NCBI GenBank assembly: GCA_040386155.1
Contig: JAZKFZ010000001.1
Location: forward strand, 496,001 to 560,000
Direction: 5' to 3'
DNA length: 64,000 nt
Source: M0103 sp040386155
GTDB taxonomy: Bacteria > Bacteroidota > Bacteroidia > Flavobacteriales_D > Crocinitomicaceae
The notes beneath the pieces were generated by a model, which did no database searches, had not been told where the DNA came from, and was given only the letters and a program-made list of their open reading frames with translations. This document shows, in pieces, positions 55,169 through 62,704 of this stretch. Position 1 is the stretch's first letter, and each line of letters starts with the position of its first letter. The translations under genes and the position numbers were made by a program.

Positions 55169-57712
55169 TTATTTCGTTAAAGTATCGTGATGTGCAGGTT
55201 TTTTTCCATGCGCAGCATCATGTCCTTTAGAACAAGAAGTACTTTCTTTGCAACATGATTTCTCAGCGTGATGACCTCCACCGATAAATTTACCATTAGC
55301 ATCGTAATGTGCTAAACACATTTCTTTTTCTTCGGGAGTACACTTCAATGAATCACACATTTTAGCGCACTCATCTTTTGTCATAGTTGCGCATTTGCTC
55401 ATGTCGCATTTTCCGATCATTGTTTTGCCATCCATGTGAGGTCCACATGCTTTCATGTCACCATGACAAGATTTCATTTCTTGACAACATTCAGATTTAG
55501 CAGCACATTCACCATGAGCATCTTTTCCACCTTCGTGTCCGCTGCCCAAAATTGGAGCGATCACCAAACCAATTAAACAAGTTAATTTGATCAAGATATT
55601 CATTGATGGACCTGAAGTATCTTTAAAAGGATCTCCAACTGTATCTCCAGTTACTGCAGCTTTGTGTGCGTCAGAACCTTTGTAAGTCATTTCGCCGTTG
55701 ATCATTACACCTGCTTCGAAAGATTTCTTAGCGTTGTCCCAAGCACCACCTGCGTTGTTTTGGAACACTGCCCAAAGTACACCAGATACAGTAACACCAG
55801 CCATATAACCTCCTAACATTTCAGCGATTAACTGATTGTCAGAACCATATACCAATTTACCTAATAATACGATAGCGATTGGGAAACCGATTGTAAGAAT
55901 TCCCGGCAACATCATTTCACGTAATGCGGCTTTAGTAGAAATCTCCACACATTTACCATATTCCGGTTTACCAGTTCCTTCCATGATTCCTGGAATTTCT
56001 TTGAACTGACGACGTACTTCGTACACCATGTCCATTGCGGCTTTACCAACTGAATTCATTGCAAGCGCAGAGAAAACAACTGGAATCATACCACCAACAA
56101 ATAGCATTGCTAAAACTGGCGCTTTAAAGATGTTAATTCCATCAATACCAGTAAATGTAACGTAAGCAGCAAATAATGCTAATGAAGTTAAAGCTGCAGA
56201 AGCAATCGCAAATCCTTTTCCTGTTGCAGCAGTTGTGTTACCAACTGAATCCAAAATATCTGTACGCATACGCACTTCTTTTGGCAATTCACTCATTTCA
56301 GCGATACCACCAGCATTATCTGAAATTGGACCGAATGCATCGATAGCCAATTGCATTGCTGTAGTAGCCATCATTGCTGAAGCTGCCAAAGCAACACCAT
56401 AGAATCCTGCTAAAGCGTATGATCCCCAAATTGCACCAGCGAATAAAAGAATTGTAGGGAAAGTTGAAATCATACCAGTTGCTAAACCAGCAATAACATT
56501 TGTTCCTGCTCCTGTAGAAGATTTTTGAACGATTTTCAAAACAGGTTTTGTACCCAAACCTGTGTAGTACTCAGTTACAGATGAAATAGCACCACCAACA
56601 ACTAAACCAATGATTGTTGCATAAAAAACACGCATTGAAGAAATATTTTGGATGCCTTCTCCGAAGAACGTCATTTTCATTTCAGCAGGCAACATCCATC
56701 TTACCAAGAAGAAACAAGCTATTGCAGTCAACGCAATCGAAACCCAGTTACCAATATTTAAAGCAGTTTGAACTTGCTTTTCTTTTGCATCATTGCTGTT
56801 GATTTTTACCAACAATGTCCCTACTATTGAGAATAAGATTCCGAAACCAGCAATTGCCATTGGCAATAAGATTGGACCGATTCCACCAAAGGCATCATCA
56901 ATCATTCCACCCATGTCTTTAATTACGTAGTTTCCAAGAACCATTGCAGCCAATACGGTTGCTACATACGAACCAAATAAATCGGCACCCATTCCTGCAA
57001 CATCACCTACGTTATCACCTACATTATCTGCAATTGTTGCAGGGTTACGAGGATCATCTTCTGGTATTCCAGCTTCAACTTTTCCAACTAAGTCAGCACC
57101 TACGTCAGCAGCTTTCGTATAAATACCACCGCCAACACGCGCAAATAATGCAATTGACTCAGCACCTAAGGAAAAACCAGCCAATGTTTCTAATACGATA
57201 GTCATGTCTTCTGTATTGGTCCAACGACCATTCATGAAGACCTGAAAGAAGATAATAAAGAATGCAGTTAATCCTAACACTGCTAAACCAGCAACACCAA
57301 GACCCATAACAGTTCCACCTCCAAAGGAGACTTTCAAGGCTTGCGGTAAACTTGTGCGAGCTGCTTGTGTAGTTCTAACGTTTGTTTTTGTAGCGATTTT
57401 CATTCCCATGTTTCCAGCCAATGCAGAGAAAACAGCACCGAAAATAAATGCCACTATAATTAAAAGATGTGTTTTAACTCCCGGAAGGAAGGTAACTCCT
57501 GCCAAAACAACACTCGCAATCACCACGAAAATTGCTAATAATCTGTATTCTGCTTTTAAGAATGCCAATGCACCTTCATAAATGTAATCTGAAATTTCTT
57601 TCATTTTACCATCTCCAGCGTCTTGCTTTAAAACCCAAGCTCTTTTGATCCACATAAATAGTAGACCGATAATTGCCATCGCTATTGGCACATAAATCAT
57701 AAATGATTCCAT
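55169..57712 (-). CDS. hppA: K+-dependent membrane-bound proton-pumping pyrophosphatase with Cys/His-rich C-terminal tail
   Basis: 847 residues from ATG 57712. The core (about 1-725) is a complete mPPase with about 16 helices: GGGIYTKAADVGADLVGKVE, NVGDNVGDVAGMGADLFGSY, GPISDNAGGIAEMS, and GNTTAATGKG, in which Ala at the K+ position marks a K+-dependent enzyme. The gate Glu is absent from the two common places (LFGSYVAT) and a Glu appears in helix 5 (GAESIALFAR, where Ser is usual), as in flavobacterial H+-pumping forms. Residues after about 725 are extra: 122 residues with 14 Cys and 11 His (see findings). mPPase C-termini face the periplasm. It recycles PPi energy into an ion gradient. Confidence 0.95.
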   Translation of the reverse strand: MESFMIYVPIAMAIIGLLFMWIKRAWVLKQDAGDGKMKEISDYIYEGALAFLKAEYRLLAIFVVIASVVLAGVTFLPGVKTHLLIIVAFIFGAVFSALAGNMGMKIATKTNVRTTQAARTSLPQALKVSFGGGTVMGLGVAGLAVLGLTAFFIIFFQVFMNGRWTNTEDMTIVLETLAGFSLGAESIALFARVGGGIYTKAADVGADLVGKVEAGIPEDDPRNPATIADNVGDNVGDVAGMGADLFGSYVATVLAAMVLGNYVIKDMGGMIDDAFGGIGPILLPMAIAGFGILFSIVGTLLVKINSNDAKEKQVQTALNIGNWVSIALTAIACFFLVRWMLPAEMKMTFFGEGIQNISSMRVFYATIIGLVVGGAISSVTEYYTGLGTKPVLKIVQKSSTGAGTNVIAGLATGMISTFPTILLFAGAIWGSYALAGFYGVALAASAMMATTAMQLAIDAFGPISDNAGGIAEMSELPKEVRMRTDILDSVGNTTAATGKGFAIASAALTSLALFAAYVTFTGIDGINIFKAPVLAMLFVGGMIPVVFSALAMNSVGKAAMDMVYEVRRQFKEIPGIMEGTGKPEYGKCVEISTKAALREMMLPGILTIGFPIAIVLLGKLVYGSDNQLIAEMLGGYMAGVTVSGVLWAVFQNNAGGAWDNAKKSFEAGVMINGEMTYKGSDAHKAAVTGDTVGDPFKDTSGPSMNILIKLTCLIGLVIAPILGSGHEGGKDAHGECAAKSECCQEMKSCHGDMKACGPHMDGKTMIGKCDMSKCATMTKDECAKMCDSLKCTPEEKEMCLAHYDANGKFIGGGHHAEKSCCKESTSCSKGHDAAHGKKPAHHDTLTK

Positions 57713-57745
57713 AAAGTAGTTTTTATTGTTAAATTTTGTCGGGGG

Positions 57746-57776
57746 CAAAAGTAGAGTATATCTCTAACTTCTGCAA
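57746..57776 (-). promoter_or_regulatory. Bacteroidota-type promoter of hppA
   Basis: Minus strand TTG (57776-57774), 20 bases, TACTTTTG (57753-57746). The -7 box overlaps an in-frame TTG at 57748, so the real start must be the ATG at 57712, 34 bases downstream. Confidence 0.65.
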
Positions 57777-57840
57777 GTTTGTAGATAAAATATTGGTTGA
57801 ATGATGCTAAGCCCTATTAAGTAGTAGCCAAATTGGAGGT

Positions 57841-58446
57841 TTATTTTACCGGTTTGAATGATTTAATGGACTTAGCTACAAGCTCAATAATCATTTTTTC
57901 AAAGCCTTCTTCACGACTTTTTAACTCATAATAAATGCCATTAATCTCTTTTTGACCATACACATGGAAAGATTTATGCTTTACCCCAACTTTGGAAGAT
58001 GCATTTTTATCGCCACGAACAATCAATTCTTGTTCATAAATGATAAGGTCTTTTTCATCCACCAAATAGGTAATTTTAAACATTGAACTGTCCTTCAGCT
58101 TTTTCTTTTTTACTTCAATCAAATCTTTGTAATCGGCGTAATCTTCAATAAAAAGTTGAAAGTTTGGACCCACATTAATTTCCCAAGTGAAACCTCCTTC
58201 AGTGTGAATTACTTCAGGTTTTGTTGAAGCGCCAATATTTGCGTTACCATCTGGAAGCATAATCATAGCATCCAAATTAAATTTTGACAAGCCAAGACCT
58301 TTGAAATCGTAGTAATCTTCGTCAACTTTTAATTCGCTTTTTTCTTCTTCGGGCGTGCCAGAGCAACTTAGAAGACTCCCGAATAGCAAGCAACTTAAGG
58401 ATAGGATCAGACTTGTTTTTCGCAGAAAGTGGAATAATGTCATCAT
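57841..58446 (-). CDS. Hypothetical lipoprotein
   Basis: 201 residues. Lipoprotein signal peptide ending FGSLLSCSGTPEEE (lipobox Cys), acidic linker, then a strand-rich body (DYYDFKGLGLSKFNLDAMIM, FTWEINVGPNFQLFIEDYAD, LIIYEQELIVRGD, YYELKSREEGFEKMIIELVA). I do not recognise a family. A TATATTTG -7-like box lies at 58468-58475 on the minus strand, so it is transcribed separately from the operon upstream. Confidence 0.7.
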   Translation of the reverse strand: MMTLFHFLRKTSLILSLSCLLFGSLLSCSGTPEEEKSELKVDEDYYDFKGLGLSKFNLDAMIMLPDGNANIGASTKPEVIHTEGGFTWEINVGPNFQLFIEDYADYKDLIEVKKKKLKDSSMFKITYLVDEKDLIIYEQELIVRGDKNASSKVGVKHKSFHVYGQKEINGIYYELKSREEGFEKMIIELVAKSIKSFKPVK

Positions 58447-58538
58447 GTTTTATTTAGCAACAATATGCAAATATAGAATAATCGGGGATTGTGTGAAAAC
58501 CTACTATCTAATTTCGTCAATATTAAATTGTTAATTAC

Positions 58539-58949
58539 CTATTTTATTAAAATACCCTTTACGCCAAGTAGTGGTATTGGTATCATTTTTTCTTTGGAAA
58601 TCGTTTCGGGAAGAAAAACAAATTTCTTGTCGTACATAACATCATTTACCCAAAAACTTACCCAAAATTCATTCGCAAGTCCCAAAACCTCGTCCATAAT
58701 CGGTTCTATTTTAGCGCCTTCATTTGGAAGTAAGATTTCTAAGGTGTGACGCAATGTAGATGTTTTTACAGTTTCGCCAGTACTTGCATTTTGTCCATAG
58801 CCTGTGCTAGAAATGATGATTCCTTCCATGATATCGTCGCGGAAACTTAATAGATACGCATAGAAATTCTCATTTCCTTCTTCATCTTTTTCATTTACGA
58901 TAGCCACAGCCACGTTTTCAACTTTTGGGCCTAATAGTTCTTCTCTCAT
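58539..58949 (-). CDS. Conserved small Bacteroidota protein of unknown function
   Basis: 136 residues, no signal, no membrane span. Wording such as PKVENVAVAIVNEKD, EGIIISSTGYGQ, KTSTLRHTLEILLPN, LANEFWVSFWVND, YDKKFVFLPETI and GVKGILIK is familiar from a small protein found throughout Bacteroidota and sometimes mislabelled as a phenylalanyl-tRNA synthetase subunit, to which it has no visible likeness. Function unknown. Its start overlaps the stop of the hydrolase gene by 1 base (TAATG), so it is the last gene of the operon 61855 to 58539. Confidence 0.75.
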   Translation of the reverse strand: MREELLGPKVENVAVAIVNEKDEEGNENFYAYLLSFRDDIMEGIIISSTGYGQNASTGETVKTSTLRHTLEILLPNEGAKIEPIMDEVLGLANEFWVSFWVNDVMYDKKFVFLPETISKEKMIPIPLLGVKGILIK

Positions 58950-60181
58950 TATTTTTTGTCGTTTGCAATCGCTCTTGCAATTTTTAAATAGTCGAATAGA
59001 TCGCCTGGATGACCAATTTTTCTTTTGTATTCATCCGTCATTTCACCCTTTGGTGCAGCACCTAAATCATCGATGCGCTGGTGACCAAGGCGCACTACAA
59101 CCAGGTTTTCTTTTGGAATGCTGATGATATATTGACCTTTAATTCCTCGGCAGTAATTAACTACTGATTTTCCATCATCGTAGACCCAAGCGTGCAAACC
59201 ATAACGTTGATTTTTCACGCCTTCTTCAGTTGCTAGATCGGGCACCTCAAACATTTCTTTCATGTACCACTGAGGAACTATTTGTTCATTAGCAACTTTA
59301 CCAAAATTAAGAATCAATTTTCCTAAGCGACCAAAATCACGCGCCGTGGCATACAAACAACAGAACGATTTTTCATTACCATTTTCTGTATCCAAGCTCC
59401 AAAATGCTTCGTGTTCAGCACCAATTTTCTTCCATAATTTTTCTTGACAGTATTCACTCACTGATGTACCTGTCGCTTTTTTGATAACGAAGCCCAATAA
59501 TTGCGAGTTACCACTTTGATAGATGAATTTTTTACCTGGTTCTGCAACTACTTTTTGTCGTGTTACGAGTCCGTATAGATCAGAACCGTAATACGATTCG
59601 GCATTTTCAGAGAGTGGATTTTTGCCACTTTCTTCCCAATCCAATCCTGAGGCCATGTAGAGTAAATGGCGGATGGTTATTTTTTTCAAATCTCCCTCAT
59701 TGTATTCAGGAATGTAATTACCAACTGGCTCATCCATGCTTTTAATTTTTCCTTCATCAATAGCAATACCAATTAGCATTGAAATGACAGTTTTTGCAGA
59801 GGAGAAGGAATTTGAAACAGTATTTTTCTTATGAGTTCCGTAATACTTCTCAAACAGTAATGTGTCACCGCGAAAAACTAAGAATGCTGATGATTCTGTT
59901 TTATTGATGAATGCTAATTCCGATTTCGTAAGCTGGTGTGCATTCAATGTATTGGCATCTTCCTTCCATGAATCTACAGTTGTTGCTTTATCAATTTTTC
60001 TTGATGGAAAGATGTCCAAATCATAAATTCCTGGTCCGCTTTTTCCAACTAAGTATGTGTTTGCAATTCCTTTGTACAAGTAAAATCTACCAGATAAAAT
60101 GATGAATAGATTTCCAATAATGAAAAGTGCAAGCAAGCTGTAGAGCAAGAAGCGAATTGCTTTTTTGATAATTTTAAGCAT
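58949..60181 (-). CDS. Membrane-anchored serine hydrolase, class C beta-lactamase fold
   Basis: 410 residues. One N-terminal helix (about 9-30) anchors it, with the catalytic domain outside. Nucleophile S127-x2-K130 in NSFSSAKTVISMLIG, second motif Y-x-S/N in FIYQSGNSQLLG near 222, and third-motif region VVRLGHQR near the end. RHLLYMASGLDWEES is typical of the beta-lactamase/transpeptidase-like (PF00144) family. It may be an esterase or peptidase; resistance is not implied. Its start overlaps the lipB 3' end by 8 bases. Confidence 0.88.
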   Translation of the reverse strand: MLKIIKKAIRFLLYSLLALFIIGNLFIILSGRFYLYKGIANTYLVGKSGPGIYDLDIFPSRKIDKATTVDSWKEDANTLNAHQLTKSELAFINKTESSAFLVFRGDTLLFEKYYGTHKKNTVSNSFSSAKTVISMLIGIAIDEGKIKSMDEPVGNYIPEYNEGDLKKITIRHLLYMASGLDWEESGKNPLSENAESYYGSDLYGLVTRQKVVAEPGKKFIYQSGNSQLLGFVIKKATGTSVSEYCQEKLWKKIGAEHEAFWSLDTENGNEKSFCCLYATARDFGRLGKLILNFGKVANEQIVPQWYMKEMFEVPDLATEEGVKNQRYGLHAWVYDDGKSVVNYCRGIKGQYIISIPKENLVVVRLGHQRIDDLGAAPKGEMTDEYKRKIGHPGDLFDYLKIARAIANDKK

Positions 60182-60869
60182 AGTGAAAGTTAAATAGTGA
60201 AGCTAATTTATCGCGCAGAATAGAACTGACTTGATCCATGTCTACTTCCATTCCGAGTTCTTTTTGCATTGAAGTTACTGCTTTGTCATCGATCCCGCAA
60301 GGAATGATGTGCGAAAAGTAATTTAGGTCTGAGTTTACATTGAATCCAATGCCGTGCATCGTTACCCAGCGGGAACTTTTTACACCCATCGCACAAATTT
60401 TTCTTGCGCGAGGTGTGGTACCTTCCAACCAAACACCCGTTAAACCATCTACTCTTCCACCCACGATTCCAAATTCTGTGAGCGTTTCAATCACAGCTTC
60501 CTCGAGGAGTCGCATGTATTTGTGAATGTCTGTGAAGAAATAGTCTAAGTCGAAAATAGGATATCCTACTAGTTGTCCTGGTCCATGGTACGTGATGTCG
60601 CCACCGCGATTGATTTTATAAAAATTTGCTTCCTTCTCTTCGAGCTGATGTTCATCAAGCAACAAATTACGTTGATCTCCACTTTTGCCAAGGGTAAAAA
60701 CATGTGGGTGCTGACAAAACAACAAATGATTGGTCGTTGCTAAACCCTCTTCGCCATTACGAATTCGAATTTTGATATCGATGGCTTCCTTGAATAATTT
60801 TTCTTGATAGTCCCAGGCTTCTTTGTAATCAATCAGCCCCAAATCTTGAAAATGGACGATTGGAATCAT
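60174..60869 (-). CDS. lipB: Octanoyl-[ACP]:protein N-octanoyltransferase
   Basis: 231 residues of the normal LipB fold. It moves octanoyl from ACP to the lipoyl domains of 2-oxoacid dehydrogenases and GcvH, the first step of lipoate synthesis. RGGDITYHGPGQLVGYPIFD (88-107), K164 in CAMGVKSSRWVTMHG, and catalytic C191 in IIPCGIDDKAVTS, which with K164 forms the dyad. lipA is not in the window. Four-base overlap with the isomerase stop upstream and 8-base overlap with the hydrolase downstream. Confidence 0.97.
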   Translation of the reverse strand: MIPIVHFQDLGLIDYKEAWDYQEKLFKEAIDIKIRIRNGEEGLATTNHLLFCQHPHVFTLGKSGDQRNLLLDEHQLEEKEANFYKINRGGDITYHGPGQLVGYPIFDLDYFFTDIHKYMRLLEEAVIETLTEFGIVGGRVDGLTGVWLEGTTPRARKICAMGVKSSRWVTMHGIGFNVNSDLNYFSHIIPCGIDDKAVTSMQKELGMEVDMDQVSSILRDKLASLFNFHYA

Positions 60870-61855
60870 CCTTGAAATTTTGCCAATTCGCCTTTTAAGT
60901 AATAAATTACATCAATATCCATTGGGTCAACGGCGTTAATTTCAGACAAATAAAAAGAAGACCAATCTACCAAGTGAATTAGGTAAAACGAACGCTCAAT
61001 TGGATTTTCTCCCTTGGCAATAATTTCGGCAACATGGGCCGTTTTTTGCGACACGATATTTTTTGTTATTTCGTATCGACGTTGATTGCGTGGGATGTAA
61101 TCGTTGGTTTGAATAAAAACCACAGCAAAACGGTCATCTCCACCGCCCCAGCCAACAAGTTCGTTGTGATTCATTTCTGGAATAACATGATGCCAGCACA
61201 GGTATTTTGCATTCTCTTCAAATTGCTGACGCGCACGAATTGCAACACCTTCGTAACGAGAAGCAGAATAAAAAATACCTACCTTTTTTTCTAAAAAATG
61301 AGCTAATTCTTTTGCTTTTTCTTTGATTTCAACACAATTGTCTTCAATCAGCGCAACTGAATTTTTGATATGACTCAAGCGTTCATTGCTAATGAATCCC
61401 AATTGACTGTAGATATTTACTTGTTGCACGACAGAATAGGCCAATTGCGTTCTTGGTGGTTTTCCACCTGGGATAATAATGCAATCGTAGTTATTTTGTA
61501 AACAAAATTGCTCGATTTCACCACCAGAACAAATACAAATTATATGAGCTCCTTGTTGTTTTGCTTTTTCCAAACTAATCAAGGTTTCTTCAGTGCCTCC
61601 AGAATACGATGAGCCAATCACCAAAGTGTATTCATTTACGAAATGAGGAAGGTTATAATCATTAATGAGCGTTACTGGAACTGAAATTTCGTCTTGAATC
61701 CATTGAGAAACAATTTTACCACCAATGCCAGAACCACCCATTCCAGTGATTAAAATAGAACGGATTTCATGTGTTGGCTTTTGTAATTTTATTGCACTTG
61801 CAATATCAAGCGCTTCACGAATATTGTCAGGAAACGCAGCAATAAGTTTGTCCAT
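60866..61855 (-). CDS. Bifunctional phosphoglucose/phosphomannose isomerase (SIS domain)
   Basis: 329 residues: two SIS domains as in archaeal-type PGI/PMI. ITGMGGSGIGGKIVSQ (36-51), GSSYSGGTEETL (86-97), and GGKPPRTQLAYSVV in the middle; the C-terminal half has FYSASRYEGVAIRARQQFEEN and PEMNHNELVGW, the latter with the catalytic His/Glu environment of the family. It interconverts glucose-6-P, fructose-6-P and mannose-6-P in the cytosol. First gene of an operon with lipB, the serine hydrolase and a small protein, all overlapping by 1-8 bases. Confidence 0.9.
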   Translation of the reverse strand: MDKLIAAFPDNIREALDIASAIKLQKPTHEIRSILITGMGGSGIGGKIVSQWIQDEISVPVTLINDYNLPHFVNEYTLVIGSSYSGGTEETLISLEKAKQQGAHIICICSGGEIEQFCLQNNYDCIIIPGGKPPRTQLAYSVVQQVNIYSQLGFISNERLSHIKNSVALIEDNCVEIKEKAKELAHFLEKKVGIFYSASRYEGVAIRARQQFEENAKYLCWHHVIPEMNHNELVGWGGGDDRFAVVFIQTNDYIPRNQRRYEITKNIVSQKTAHVAEIIAKGENPIERSFYLIHLVDWSSFYLSEINAVDPMDIDVIYYLKGELAKFQG

Positions 61856-61962
61856 ATCTGAATTTGATTCGGTAAAGATAAAGTAGAATTTGTAAACATA
61901 GGGTGTTGATTCAATATTTTAGTGTTACAAATGCAATTTCTTGTTACAAAAATGTTAACTAA

Positions 61963-61993
61963 TTGGATGTTGGCTATTATAACTTTACTTTTA
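61963..61993 (+). promoter_or_regulatory. Bacteroidota-type promoter of the secreted-protein pair
   Basis: TTG (61963-61965), 20 bases, TACTTTTA (61986-61993), one mismatch to TAnnTTTG. It supports the ATG at 62011 over an in-frame TTG at 61963 as the gene start. Confidence 0.5.
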
Positions 61994-62010
61994 ATGAAAT
62001 TTTTAGAAAT

Positions 62011-62697
62011 ATGAATCATTTTATTACAACTTTATCTGTATTTGCCTTAAGCTTCACTGCTCTAGCACAAACGGAATCTGCAACTGCAACAGCTGATTGG
62101 AGTCCAGAAATTTACCAAGTAGGAAAAATGTATCCTGGGTACATTATTAACTTGGACGGTGATACCATCCAAGGATTTATCAAAGCTGACCAACGTTGTT
62201 CTATCGCGGGAATAGGCTCTAGTAACCAAAATACCTGTGCGTTTTATGTAAACGAAGCAGACAAAAAGCCGGCACAAAAATACAAGCCTGCAGATTTGAA
62301 AGGGTACAAGATTGCTGATAAAGTATATGAATCAATCAAGTATAGCGGTGGTCTATTAAAAGCACCGAACTTTAACTTGGTGGTGCAAGAAGGTGCAATT
62401 CGCATGTATGAATGGTATGCTACAAAAGAAAATTATGCTTCTATTTCAAAACAAAGTGGAGAAACTTGGTTGCAATATGATGCGCGTCGTTTCGACTCAA
62501 AGCAAGTTGTAGCAAAAGAAGGAACAGATCCAATTGAAGTGTCTATGTTGGGATTGTCTTTCGCTAAGAAAATGCCTGAAATGATTGCTGATCATAAAGA
62601 ATTGGCTGCTAAAGTGGCGAATAAAGAAAAAGGCTATGGTTTCCTTCGTATCTATGAAGTGATTGATGAGTACAATAAATGGAAAGCAAATAACTAA
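62011..62697 (+). CDS. Secreted protein of unknown function
   Basis: 228 residues. Signal peptide MNHFITTLSVFALSFTALAQ. The body starts with a GYIINLDGDTIQGFIKAD strand pair, seen in many Bacteroidota secreted proteins of unknown role, followed by CSIAGIG and NTCAFYV with two Cys that could form a disulfide, and a helical C-terminus (KKMPEMIADHKELAAKVANK). No enzyme motif. The next gene starts 7 bases after its stop, so they are co-transcribed and may work together. Confidence 0.75.
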   Translation: MNHFITTLSVFALSFTALAQTESATATADWSPEIYQVGKMYPGYIINLDGDTIQGFIKADQRCSIAGIGSSNQNTCAFYVNEADKKPAQKYKPADLKGYKIADKVYESIKYSGGLLKAPNFNLVVQEGAIRMYEWYATKENYASISKQSGETWLQYDARRFDSKQVVAKEGTDPIEVSMLGLSFAKKMPEMIADHKELAAKVANKEKGYGFLRIYEVIDEYNKWKANN

Positions 62698-62704
62698 GAA
62701 AAGA

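Noticed and set aside
57712..57748. A longer start (TTG 57748) for the pyrophosphatase
   Set aside because: The promoter -7 box lies on that codon, and the N-terminus starting at 57712 fits the family.
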